Part shown: piece by piece, positions 49,955-62,469 of the stretch | Layout of the letters: each line of letters opens with the position of its first letter | Numbering within the stretch: position 1 is the first letter of the stretch | NCBI GenBank assembly: GCA_009617715.1 | Contig: VTFK01000371.1 | Coordinates: forward strand, 186,001 to 250,000 | Direction of reading: 5' to 3' | Source: Plectrocnemia conspersa | Lineage: Eukaryota; Arthropoda; Insecta; Trichoptera; Polycentropodidae | Length of the DNA: 64,000 nt | Translations under genes and position numbers: made by a program | The notes under the pieces: model-generated | The model's database searches: none | Told to the model about the DNA's origin: nothing | What the model saw: only the letters and a program-made list of their open reading frames with translations

Positions 49955-51260
49955 TCATTTTGCTTTTATTTTTAATATTAAACATTTTTACTCTCTTTAC
50001 TTTTTTCTATTTTATGTTTTTAACAAAGATACGATTTTTTTTATTTTCTGAATAGCCACCATTTCGAAACAAAATAGTGAATATAGCTGGCTAACAAATA
50101 TATTTGAAATGTTGTCAAGGTTTATTTTTTAACAAAAAAATTATGTTGATAAGAAAAGCAGCGGAAGTTATCGTGTCCTTAATTTTATGTAAATTCCATA
50201 TATAAACCTATTATTTTCAGGCAAAATGTGTTTTTATAATCAAGTTAGGTTGAGTTGGGTTATGCTACGATTAATCGTAGCATAACCTAACTATCGTAGC
50301 ATACCCTAACACAGCCTAACTCAAAAGATTTTTGTTTAAGGAAAATAAAAATGTATGTACACGTGTTCTCAATTTTATACCTTTAGGTGAGGTGGTCAAC
50401 AGGGCGGTGCAACGGTTGCAAGGCACCTAGACTGCATATTATAAGGGGGTCCAATTTAAAAAAAAAATGTTGAATTGATTTTAAACTGCAACTTTCTTCT
50501 ATACATTTATCTACATATAGAGGCAGTTACAAAGGCGGTGCAACAAGTGCAAGGGACCCAGGTTTCACAGTATAAAAAGTAACAATTAAAAAAAATAATT
50601 AATAATTTTTATAAAATAATCAAAAAAAATTTTGAATTTTTTTAATAAATTATATTTTTTTAAAAAATAAGTTTTTGAAAAAAAAAAATTTTTTGAAAAA
50701 AAAATAATTTAAAAAAAATTAAATTTTTTTGTAATTTTTTTTTAAATTGGACCCCCTTATAATATGCAGCCTGGGACCTTGCACCCGTTGCACCGCCCTG
50801 CTGACTGCTTCTTTGTGTACCTGAAAGTATAAAATTTAGAACACGTGTACATACATTTTTATTTTCCCTTAAACAAAAATCTTTGAGTTAGGCTGTGTTA
50901 GGTTATGCTACGATAGTTAGGTTATGCTATGATAAAACGTAGCATAACCTAACTCAATCTAACTTAATTCCTTATAAAAATACATTTTGCCTGAAAATAA
51001 ATAATAAGTTTATACATGAAATTTACTCAAAATTAAGGACACGATAACTTACGCTGTTTTTATTATATGAGCGTAATTTTTTTGCCAAAAAATAGACCTT
51101 CTCATCATCTCAAATATATTTGTTACCCATCTATATCTACAATTTTGTTTAAAAATGGTGGGTATTTAAAAAAAAAAAAATCGCATTTTTAAAAAAACAT
51201 ATAATAGAAAAAAGTAAAGAAAGTAAAAATGTTTCGTATTAAAAATAAAAGTAAATAAAA
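49955..51260. mobile_element. Long foldback element: 500-bp inverted arms
   Basis: 49955-50467 and 50735-51260 are long, high-identity inverted repeats. Matched landmarks in order include CATTTTTACT-CTTTAC, ACAAATATATTTGA, GTTATCGTGTCCTTAATTTT, TTTTCAGGCAAAATGT, the TAACCTAAC cluster, AAGATTTTTGTTTAAGG, GGGCGGTGCAACGG and ATAAGGGGGTCCAATTT. The spacer of about 270 bp is AT-rich and includes a third, partial copy of the GGCGGTGCAAC box at 50519-50592. The left arm also contains a perfect 30-bp palindrome at 50258-50287. No protein is encoded. It resembles a foldback/snapback transposon or an inverted duplication. If transcribed it would fold into a hairpin of roughly 500 bp. Outer target duplications were not identified. 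Confidence 0.85.
50258..50287. repeat. Perfect 30-bp palindrome inside the left arm
   Basis: Centred on ATTAAT within GGTTATGCTACG ... CGTAGCATAACC. The right-arm counterpart (about 50925-50954) has decayed to an imperfect palindrome. Confidence 0.85.
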
Positions 51261-53108
51261 AATTAAAAACATATTTTTTTACATTTTTGTCACATATTTG
51301 TTTTCAAGACACGATCACACTTTTGTATTACAAATTTAAAAAAAAAATAGTATTTATTTTTGCTTATTTTGTTATTAATGTTATTTTTTTAATTTTTGTA
51401 ATGAAAATTGCGACACTTCTTATAATTTATAGTCTGGCTGTCTTGCCTTAATAATGTGGCACCATTCAAAATGGTGTGTATTTCTATACTAGTTGTTAGT
51501 CTGACTGAAATATTTTAGTAGGTAGTCTTAGCCGTAATTTTAAAAACTAAAAAAAAAAGTATATATTTTTTTTATTTCTCACTTAAGTTATAAAAGAGGA
51601 TTCTCGATAGCATCATGTCTATTGCATTTTTAGCAAAAATCATGGTAGCACTATGATACGAACTAATTTATTTTCTTTATTCATAATTATTACTCAACCT
51701 ATTAATTTCCTTTATTCTAGTTATTCAAAAATATTTATTCTATTTTAAATTTATTATTTTTATGCTATCCAGCATCAGAATTTTGAAAAGCAATATTTTT
51801 GTACTACGAGATAGTATCCGCGATTTGCTTGTTTTATTAGGCTAAAACAGCACACTACTCATCTCTTGATCTTCTCTTGACATCGTTTGTAGCTATTAAC
51901 AGGGTTTCGAGTTATATAAAATTACTGACACACTTAAAAGTGTACTCGTTCATTTCGAGATTTTCAGGATACTGACTCCTCAAACTAGACATTACCGACA
52001 TGTATTTTGTTATTGTTTCATTGATCCTAAACGTTATTTTACTGGCTGATGATTCAATGGCGATAAAGGCTTTTATTTGTGCCTCTTTTTATCTCGCTAA
52101 TATATCTGTCTTTGAAATATGGGCTTCTTCATTAAAATGAGATACAACCATGAAAAATTTTTCACAGCTTAAGTCACAAAGTATTCGCTACAAATGAAAA
52201 AAGATCAAAATATCCGTCGTTATGAAAACATATAACGCACGCAGCTGTTTCTAATCTTTTTAATCTCATTATGACTACAACGCCTTTTATTGTTTTTTTT
52301 TTAAATAAGAAAACGCAATACTTTAAATTGTATTAATATGCTTTGGAGTTCATTAAAATGATATTTTATTATTAGCTCTTTTTCTCGTATATGTATTTTA
52401 TGAAAACATCACATATTTGCATTAAAGATTTATAAAAAAAAATAAAAATACTTACATCAATTAAAACGATTACAAATTATTAATGTTTATGATTATTTCA
52501 ATTCTTATTAAGGATTAGTTTTAATAAATCTATGACCACTAAGCATTTATAGAATAGCATTATTCTTTTTAAAATATTGTTAAATAATTTGAAAAGGTTT
52601 ATTGAAGTATTTATTATTAAAGACTTTTACTTTTTGATTACAATTGATTACAATCCTTACAAGTCAACAAGATAATTGGCGTTGAACGCAGCCGTCAGAT
52701 AAATAAGTATTTTGCACAAGGATTTAAATTTGTTTACATATAGGATAAAACTTTAAAGCCACTTGTATCCAGTAGACTTACTAATTCGCCTCGAGTTCCG
52801 CTGAAAGTTTGCTTAAAAAAAATGTAAAAAAAATCTCACGGAACGTGGAGCATCTCTGAGCCCCAAGGTCGCCATATATCGCTGCTCTTTACTTTTATTT
52901 ATGAGCATATTATAACCAAGATATGTACGAATCTCAGCTACATAATAAATACGAGATAAAAGCATCTAAAAAGGCATTTTCAAAATAATACCACGGGTTA
53001 CATTAACAATGGCAATGGACTAAGATATAGAGTATCTTAAACCAAATATATAATTTATTATTAATTCGCTTTAATTATTAAAATAACATATTATTAAAGA
53101 GGAATATT
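51261..53108. other. AT-rich non-coding DNA
   Basis: Nothing identifiable. Slightly more balanced patches occur at 51780-52150 and 52660-52900, without coding or repeat signal. Confidence 0.4.
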
Positions 53109-53417
53109 TTAATTTATTTTTGTAGCAATATCATATTTTTGAAATTTATATTTGTTAATTTTCTCAGTGAGAATTTTAACATCATTGAAAAAATCACAAG
53201 CGGAAAGCGCTGTCGGAAGATTGCTTTCAGATTCATTACAAAACATTTCAGTGCTCGAAGAAAAAATTGTAATAGCTTTTGCCGGTAGTTCGTCGAACAC
53301 GTATTGATGATAGCGTCGATACTCTCCGGTATTCCCGGCCACTCTGGTGCTCCATTCCCGGTTCTCCGATGATAGTGTTATAAATTTTAGTCTGTGACAT
53401 TTCGAAATTACGTCCAT
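53109..53417 (-). CDS. Unrecognised 102-codon ORF
   Basis: A complete frame on the minus strand from ATG at 53417, immediately preceded by an in-frame TGA, to TAA at 53109 followed by AT-rich DNA. It reads MDVISKCHRLKFITLSSENR early and ends NKYKFQKYDIATKIN. No domain, signal peptide or membrane segment is recognised. An overlapping minus frame (53248-53499) includes MSQTKIYNTIIGEPGMEHQS, so at most one is real. The 53170-53500 patch is GC-richer than its surroundings. It may be a small lineage-specific gene, a decayed mobile-element ORF or a chance frame. No promoter or introns can be shown. Confidence 0.2.
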   Translation of the reverse strand: MDVISKCHRLKFITLSSENREWSTRVAGNTGEYRRYHQYVFDELPAKAITIFSSSTEMFCNESESNLPTALSACDFFNDVKILTEKINKYKFQKYDIATKIN

Positions 53418-55109
53418 TCAAGCCGGGTCTACATTTAAAAGTGTTGCCAGCTCTTATACAAAAAAAAAAAATTAAATCGATACACGAGCTATCGTGCAAA
53501 CGTGGATTGAATTTTTCTAACCTATCCTAACCTGAAAATTAGTTTAATTTAAAATAGCTAAAAGTTATAATGCATACTTAGATTCATTACTAATAAGATA
53601 CTATTACATATAAGTAACTAAAAATCAAATATATACAATATAATAAACAATATATGTTATACTTTTCTAAATTTGCTGTTTTGCTCAATACCATAATTTT
53701 ATTGATTGTCATTTTAATTGTGTGCACATCATATTTCTGTATACATTTAGTTAATGTATTTTATGTGATTTAATACCCAATACTAATGCGAAATTTATTA
53801 CGAATTAATAGCAGCACTTCAATTGGACAAATTTGCATCCGCAACGAATATCCATTACGTTAGCTTTTCACATTCGCCCCAAAACCAACATGCATCATTA
53901 AGCTTTGAATCGATAATTGACACATAGCGTCGGAGAGCCAAAGAGCGATTCTCCTTTCAGCTTTCATCTATGCAGAATTAGGTATAACTCTTTTTTGGAG
54001 CTGTTGCATCTCTAACGGCGTGTTTACATGAAGCATTATTGTATTATAATGACCGGGGAGGTTAAAATAATAAAAAAATAAACCAGAAGAAAGAGGTCCG
54101 CGAACCAAATTTGCATCATAAATATTTATGTCACGATTCGGTGTACGAAATTTTATATTCGGAACGTGTGGCGAGTCGAGAGCGGAGGCCGACTGCAAAC
54201 ATTTCGTGTTTTATTAATGTTTAACAAGTTTTAATTGTTGCGAAATTTGCGTAATTTGAGTTCGACGGAAGGTCCAGTCCCGTTTGCTTGTATTGTGATT
54301 TTTTTTAAATTTAAACTGCCTCGTAAATAAATAAAAATACACTATAAAACGATAAAGTTTGTTGATGATAACTCAATAATTGACTTTGTGTGGTAAAAGC
54401 CCCAATCTCGACTGCATTGTTATTTTTTGAGACCACAAAAAAATAATAAAAATACATAAAAATGCAATTTTAATGAAATATTGATTGTTCGTATATTTAT
54501 ATTGATTTTCTTTCTTTTCATTTGCCATTGTACTATTGATTTAACGCAAGTATTCAAACTAAAAAAATCTGTCCCGCAAGAGATTGTATCGTTAATGATG
54601 CAAGCAACGCAGATCAAGTACAAAATTTGTTTCAGAAGTAAAAATAAGCAAAATTAGAAAACTACATAAAGCATTAAGCAATAATATATGTTTATTGTAT
54701 GTTTTTGATAAATTAGCAATGACTTAATTAAATAATGTTATTTAAATAAATTATTTATCTAATAGTGAAACCAAATTTTGTCAGTAATTAATTACATTAA
54801 TAGAAGATAATGCAGAATTACGAATCGTAAACATTTTACTTAAATAAGTAAAGCCTAAAAAAAATTTTTTTTTTTATTTAAAACACCAGAACTAAAAATA
54901 AAATATTTATTAAATATTTAAAATAAATTCATCTCTATTTTTTAAAGACTTAAATAATTTATTAATGCTACTAAAACAATACTAATAATATTAGGAATTC
55001 CATTTTATTTTTTAGAATTAGTATGATTTGTTCAAAATTTGTAAAAAAATATTTTAATAAAGAAGACAAAATATCAAATATGTCAAACAATTTGACTTGT
55101 GCTTATGTA
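53418..55109. other. Non-coding DNA with an island at 53800-54300
   Basis: The island is balanced and includes CpG but contains only short competing frames (for example 53968-54198 minus). 54300-55109 is AT-rich and featureless. Confidence 0.4.
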
Positions 55110-55640
55110 CAGTCGAGCCCCTAGAGATTAGGACCTTGTTATAGGAATACTACGTTATAAGGGACTAGGCACCCATAGAAAATTTGAGGTTAAGTTCTTT
55201 AAACTGTATTTTGTGAATTTAATGAAATCAGCAAAGCAATTTTTTTTTTCATTTTGATGTATTTATTGACCCTGTATTAAGTTTTTAAACAAGAGTACGT
55301 GCCCTATGTTCTTATTGCGACACACGTGTGAAGAATATCCTTGATTTTGTGAATGCCAGGGGAGTCAAACGCAATGCGTAAGCCTTCAATAAATAATATT
55401 AAAAGTAAATATAGATTATCAAATTTTTTCTGTAGTATGTTTTATTTAAGGATACTCAAAAACTTATTTATTTATATTGAAAACAAACAATAATAGTAGA
55501 AATGAATAAAAGTTAAGCATCTTAAATCATGTAATTATGCCTTTAATTACTGTCAGTGTCATTTGCTACTACGCTATATGGGGAAACGTTATAGGAAAGA
55601 CTGCCGCATACGCTATAGGGGGGACCAGTTTATATAATCA
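55110..55640 (+). mobile_element. Possible pogo/Tigger-like element remnant
   Basis: After a TA dinucleotide (55108-55109) the sequence CAGTCGAGCCCCTAGAGATT is followed by GTTATAGG and CGTTATAAGGGAC words. Pogo/Tigger-type elements often start CAGT-GA-CC and carry repeated CGTTATA boxes near their ends, and they duplicate TA. More such words (ACGTTATAGG, GCTATAGGGGGGACC) appear at 55570-55635. No matching opposite terminus or transposase was found, so the right boundary is a guess. Confidence 0.35.
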
Positions 55641-58600
55641 AAATATATTTAAACGTGTAGAATTCAATATTTATTATTTATATTATACTAATAATATTGT
55701 TGAGAGCATGTTGAATATGTTAAGTATGATTTTTAAGGCCAAGAAATAAAGTAAACGTCCAACTGGCACGCAGATAAAAAGCTACATTTTTATTCAATTT
55801 TCAAATTTTGAAATGGCGCTTTTTACTTTGAATTTACTGTTCTTTATATACACATAAAAAAAGCAAATGTCAATACTTAAATGCAGTACACGAAATTTCC
55901 AAACTAACAAAAAATTTTCATATTAACAAACTTTCTTTATTACCTATTTATTTATATATATTTTATTACCTCCTTCTCTGTAAACTTAATCTCAATAAAT
56001 AAAAGATTTAACTGCCATTATGGCCCTAAAACAGTCTTTACCGTGAAAAGCGTATTAATAAAAAGAAAATAAATATTACTTAGTGAACCATAATTGTTTT
56101 TATTATTAATGCGTTTTATTGAAAATACATATATATCCTGTGATTATACTAAACAATTGTGTGTCAAATACACTTGTCCAGTATGGAGTCACATAGTTAT
56201 TATTTTTATTAATGAAACTAAAAAAATATTTTCTTCATGTTATGACTTTCACGTTTTAACGTAAAACAGTATTAACTATGACGCTGACTCTTCTTATTAA
56301 CTCTCAATATCAGATAAAATCCTAAGCTAAAATTTTTTAAATAAACCATATTGTAGTAGCATCTTTTACATACATATGACAAATATTTGATATTGTCACA
56401 TGAATTTGCTTAATTAAAACTTACTATATAACCAATTTATCAGAACGAAAAACGATGTAATAATTTTATTTAATTCCAGCTTATTGTTGTATCGTTCTAT
56501 ATACATTTCATTTTAATCCAAAAAGCAAATAAATATGGCGCAGGATATTCCGTCACACTTCAGAATAAAACACGTGAAATGTTTCATGACTTGATTCCGC
56601 TCGCGAGCGTCATTAAAATACAGTGTTTTCGAAACGAAGGTTTTATTTATAAAGCATACACATAGGGCATATCGTCCGTAAAAGCCTTTCGCCAAATTCG
56701 CCCTACTAAAAAAAGTACACGTAAACGTATATTTGTATATCCATAATATATACACACGCGAACCGAATATCTTCACGTAAAATATACACCGTGCCGAGAT
56801 TTATAAAGTAATGCATGTGTGATGTTACAAACAAAAAAATATATATGTAAAAAAACGAAAGACGAAAATCGGATTTGTTCAAAGTAATCTAGTCTCAGAT
56901 GTACTGTGATGGTTTGTGTTTGCTTAACTTCATAAGGTAATGTGCTCAAGTTTTATATTATATTATAAGGTAACGCGTAAAATAATTTAATGTTTATTGT
57001 AGTAAATAAATGTAAATGGAATAGAGGGCCTATATATCGTTTACGTTTATAATTGTTTTTTGCGCGATGTGATTTACGCTATGGCGTGAAACTAAATAAC
57101 GAGAAATTTCAGCGTAGTGGATTCAATCTATTCATGGTGATTTCATTTGTGAAAGAATAAGTTTTTATTGTAAGAAATAATTAAAAGGACGGTTCTAATA
57201 TGATATTGCAAATACAATTATGAAATTTATATGTAATAATAACTAGATAATAATATAAACTTGAATAAACTTCTAAGCAATTAAAATAGAACGTCAGCTT
57301 AAATGATGTACTTTGTATCTATACAGTAGTTTAAATACACGGAATTAAAAGCGCCTAATTTGTTGTTGACTACCTTGTTTTGATATTTATTGGTTAATAA
57401 ATAGATGACAGTCTAAATTGTGATGTTTTATATAAAGTCACTATTATGATAATATAGTGTAATAAATCAAATACTGATTTTATTAAAATGTATTTAAATC
57501 AGTCTTAAGGGATAGTCTCGTCTATTATTATCTTTAATTGTTTTAATATTCTTTCTTTTTTATCCTGTATACAGTCGCTCTGTGTATTTGCCTAAGGCAG
57601 GAATCGTCAACATTTTCGAAACGAGACGCTAATTCAGTGAACGTCGAAAGATCGCATTTTCAAAGCGATAAAGTCGCATTGTGCCCGAGCTAATTAATTT
57701 AAACGTCTTATTGTGTATCCTTTGGGGGACGATGATAAAAGTGGCGTTTTCAAATTTGTTTTTTCTGAGACTCCATTGAGAGTTTTCTTTTTGATGTTTC
57801 GCTTTGTTTAGTTGGCGTCTCGGCATTGAGATATCGGCACGTTTCGCCCCTACGAAAATACGATAAAGTTAGGCAAGAAATGTTCAGACTGAGAAAAAAT
57901 ATAATTCAGTTAATTAATAATTTTCCAATTTATTTATATATCATATTTCAACTCCAGATTTACACTTTTATTAATTACTACAGTCCTACACTGTTTCATA
58001 AATTATAGTAGGAGCCCTACTCAAATGTATTTATGTATAGTTGTTAAATTTAATTTTTTTTTTATTTTATAAGCTGATAGATGGATCGACGCCATCGTTG
58101 TAACAATATTTTCGTTTCATACATAAAAGAGATTAATGTTAAACAAGAAACTTGAATAGAAAATAAATTTTCCATTAAAGCATTGACGTCGTCGAAAGTT
58201 TCATCGGTGTATTTCATTTTTGTTTCGATCGTCTTTTCCTGCCAAACGGTAATGGTGCTCATTTATAAAGAAAAAAGTCACGATCCGCAGTAGAGATAAC
58301 ATAAAATTGTATGTATTTTATTTTGAAAAATTAAATATTTAAATTAAAAAATGAGTTTAATATATTTAAAAAAATATATAAGCACTTAAATTAGGTATTT
58401 AAAGTGAGGCAATAATAAGGCGTAAGTTTATCGATGCGGTATGCGACACGGCATAAAAAAAATAATCATAAAATGGAAAGTTTGCAAAAATCTAAGCTAC
58501 ACAGTGCGATGCGTACTCACTGAATATGTATAACCTAACATTATAATTTATGTTCAATAAATTTTTGTCATTAGTAATCTAATGAATACAGTACAAAAAA

Positions 58601-59119
58601 TTTAAACTATCGCGAATCATCTTTTTGTTGCGTAAAATAAACATTCTTAATATTTTTGCTACAAATAAGTAATTCGATTTAAGAATAAAGTATCACGCTC
58701 ATTGAATATGTATTATATTTCTCATAAAAAAATATTATTAAATAAATGTTTTGTTAAGGCTAAGCCTTGACAAAATTAGTTAATTTTTTTATTATTATGT
58801 ATTTACAAATCCGACCACCGTGACTCTACAGTTTTCCCCAGTGCGTCATAATATTAATAAATAATTGAAAATGCAAATGAGGTAAAAAGTAACTTCATGC
58901 ATAATCGAGTATTAATTACGTTGTTATAATATTATTTTTATTTTTATTTTCAAGTTTAAAAAATAGATAACATATGTTATTAATATTTACTATGTGGTAG
59001 AAATACCAAGAATTGCGGGGTTCAAATGTACCCCACATAGGGATAGTAAAACTAAACTTAAAGACTTGTTTTACTGTGCTTAATAATATAAAATATTTTA
59101 TTTAATACCACTGTTAGTC
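55641..59119. other. AT-rich non-coding DNA with islands near 56540-56800 and 57590-57860
   Basis: The 57590-57860 island starts CAGGAATCGTCAACATTTTC (57598), loosely hAT-end-like, and has GAGACGC near both ends in inverted orientation (57623, 57811). It may be a MITE relic. The frame 57629-57826 has no domain. An 8-bp CTATGTGG/CCACATAG inverted pair lies at 58990-59040. No gene seen. Confidence 0.35.
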
Positions 59120-59616
59120 TCAACCCTTTAAGCAGTGAGTTTATAAACACACATCTGTTAGCATACACCGGGAGTGACTTAATTTTACATATTTTTCCAT
59201 TATTATTTATAGTAATTATATAATAAAAAATTAGCAATTCTCAACGTTTTATTACTTTGATTTATTTTAGTACTTTTTTTTATAAGTGTGTCTTAATAAT
59301 TTATTTTAACACTTTTCTACTATCAAATTTCGTAAATTTATTTTACATATATTTTTATACATTATTTGACTTTTGTAGATTTTTTATATCATTTTAAGAA
59401 CTCTTAATATTTTTGATGAGAAAATATAAAATATTTTTTGTAATAATAATTATTTCGTACTCTTTAATTTATCGATATTATTTTCTATATAAATCAATTA
59501 CAATAAATTAAATTAATTTATTATTTTTTTAGTTATCTAAATATATAACTTGGGTATCTTAAAACAGTGAAAGATCGACCGCCGTACATGTACGGCGATA
59601 CCGCTCAATGGGTATC
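59120..59616. mobile_element. piggyBac-like MITE, copy 2 (inverted relative to copy 1)
   Basis: About 497 bp, reverse orientation to 8958-9368. Its plus-strand left end, TCAACCCTTTAAGCAGTGAG, matches the reverse complement of copy 1's right end (TTAACCCCTTTGAGTAGTGA). Its right end, reverse-complemented, is CCCATTGAGCGGTATCGCCG and is followed by the palindrome CGCCGTACATGTACGGCG (59580-59597), then GTCGATCTTTCACT. Both TTAA target sites are mutated (TCAA; TATC), so this copy looks older. The AT-rich interior aligns over at least CTAAAAAAATAAT. No transposase. Confidence 0.7.
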
Positions 59617-62469
59617 TATATAAATTTAATTGATTTTAAAACAAAGTAAACACAATCATAAGTTTTTATTGTTTTTATTTAATTTTACTTGAACAAAAAT
59701 TAGAACACTAGTCTTAAATAACATTTTAAATGAAAAATTTTACAATAATTGAAATGGTTTGCTATTTAAATTTTTGCGGATTTTTTTTATGGAAATCAAA
59801 GCATTTAACAACTAATAATAACTTTTGATTAAAAAATATAAGATATGCGCATATTAAATAAATGGGTTTTTAAGTGTCAATTCTTAAATTTGTATGTAAA
59901 AAAGAATAGCAAAAGTGATTCATACATACATTTATTTGCAATAGGCCAATAGATTATAAAAAACACTTAAGTTTATAAATAGAAAAGAGTACATCAAACT
60001 TCGTGTAATGAATATTCTATTGAGCTTAAAATAAACTAACAAGAAAACATTTTTTATTAAATTTATACATCGAAAAAAAAACAATAAAAAAGAGACGCAA
60101 AGAATTTCCTAACAAGATTACACATAAAAGTTATTTAAATTCGTGCAAATATTTATATCTGCCTTTCCATTTATTTTCATTTAGGATTTATATAAAAAAA
60201 TAAATAAGAAAATATTAAATACACTTTTAAATATTTTTTCAAATCAATTAAATTTGTATTATAAAAAATATAAGTGATATATTTTATTATACCTATTTTT
60301 TTAAATATACGTGTATATATATAAACTTTATATATGATAATAAGAAATATTCTAAAAACTAAGGATTTATTTATATTTTCAACCATATTTGGTACTGTAA
60401 TCAAAGGTGTGTTATTTTAAATTTATTAATTTTTTTTAATTTAATAAATATTTATTAAAAATAAATAAAATTCATAATTTTTATTTAATAATTATAACTA
60501 TTATTAAAACAATAAAATAAAATAAACTATTAAAAATCTTAAAAGTACTAAAAAAAATATTTAAAAATAAAAAGAATAATTTTTTTTAATTTTTCTATTT
60601 GATGGTACTGTTACATAATGTTTTTTTAAATGCTTTTTATTACTAAATTGTGTTTTGTCCTAGCGATAAAATATGTACTTATATTATATATGATGCGTAG
60701 AATTTATATATTTTATATATGTATTTTTTTTTTTAAATATTTATATAAATATATAGTACATGTAAATATACATTCAAAATAACAAATCTTCCCTTTCGAT
60801 ATACGATCGCATAAGCATTGGGAAATGGCAGTACGGTCTCAGGCGTTTGACAGTAATCCTGACTTAGTACAGATGAGTTTGTTACGCTCGCTCCGAATAC
60901 GTATAATGATTGCTTTATATCATACATTCAGGACGTGTATTATTAGTATTGCGTACATATAAAAAATATAATAATATATTTTGTGCTTATTTACAAATTT
61001 ATTTCATCGCACACAGCATTCATGAAGTCAGTTTTACATTCGACTTTGAAAAATATCATATTAACATAGAAAAGCGGCGTTGTATGTAGAGATATTTCCT
61101 TGGCTTAAACCATTAGAATAATTAGCTGTAAAAGTTGGCGCAGTCAGGAACGAAGCTTTAGATTTTTAAACACAAATAAAAAGTTGAAAATTTTCTAGCA
61201 TGGTGAATTTTCATTTATTTTTTTAAGAGAACTCACTACTTAAGACGCTTTGCTAAAATAATTTAATTAATTATTTAATTTTTTATTTTGAGTTTTAATA
61301 AAAAATCTTTCTTTAGCCGTTAGCAACTATCCTTAGTGCTGTGCTTGCTTAAAAACAAACATAATGAGTTATTGTATAATGGTCACTAAGCTATGACCTG
61401 TAATTCAAATTCTACGATGATATGTAATATATGTATACATATATAACTTTTTTATATACGGTCTAAAAGGTGGTTTATTAATCAGAATAATGGTCGGCAA
61501 ACCTTATTTGACAATTTTTAACTAGACGCTATTTATTTGACGTTATTAACTCTTATTGCCTCTAGCAAGACTTTATTTTTATTACTCGTCAGTAGAAGTA
61601 ATAAAATTATTATCGTAGAAATAATTGTTGATAAATTAATTTAAAAGGGATCTGAAGTCAATAAAATTTTATGGAAAGTAAATTTAAAATAAATTCTATA
61701 ATTCTACACGATTTGAAATCATAAATATATTTTTTTTTATTTTAATTAAAAAAGTTAAAAAAACCCTTTGATAAAAAAATATTTTTTTGACTTGTGATTT
61801 CTTTTACCCACGTAAACTTAGGTAAGAAGTTAGCAACAGTTAATTATTAAAAAAAAATATTTTTTATTTGCGCTCAAGCTGTACACATCTATTTTTAATG
61901 ATTTTTTTATATGAAATTATATAGTTTATATAGATAAAATATTTTCAATAATAAGTGGAATTGACTAATTTTCACTTAATTAATTATGATTGTTATTTAT
62001 TTACTTATTAAACTCTTTTTATTGCAATATTTAATACTACGTAAATATAATAGATATTATATATTTATTATAAACTATTTTTTTAATTTATAAAAAATAC
62101 CAAACATTAATCTTAATCATATATTTTTTTATTGCAAAAAACTAGCAAATAAACAATTGTTTTCTCAAAATAAAAAATATTTAATGTGAACATATTTAAA
62201 TTTTTACAAAACTCATTTTTTTATTATTATAATATATATACAATATATATTTTTTTAAATATAGTTAACTTACGACTTCTTCTCACTATAAATTTTAACA
62301 ATTTTTTTTTAAATAGGCTTAAAATGGTAGGCAAAATATTTTTAGAATAATAATTTACTATTTTTTATTAGACTTGTGTATTACTTATGCTACAATGACT
62401 GCATTTTTCAGTAAGTTATATATTTACTAGCATACATATAATTTTAACTATTTAAATTAATTAAATCTA
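59617..62469. other. AT-rich non-coding DNA, small island at 60780-60910
   Basis: Among the most AT-rich parts of the window (60180-60770, 61680-62460). The island at 60780-60910 has no coding signal. TGGCGCAGTC at 61136 is described separately. No other feature seen. Confidence 0.45.
61136..61145 (+). other. Possible tRNA-Ser primer-binding-site relic
   Basis: AAGTTGGCGCAGTCAGGAAC contains TGGCGCAGTC, the complement of the 3' end of insect tRNA-Ser (CCA included), used as primer site by several insect Gypsy-type LTR elements. It is preceded by a TGTAAAAGT string that could be an LTR end. Ten bases can occur by chance, and no LTR pair or gag/pol is present. Confidence 0.25.

Noticed and set aside
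50245..50310. Interstitial telomere-like TTAGG/CCTAA repeats
   Set aside because: Units are separated by 10-20 bp of other sequence and belong to the foldback arms; not a tandem (TTAGG)n array.
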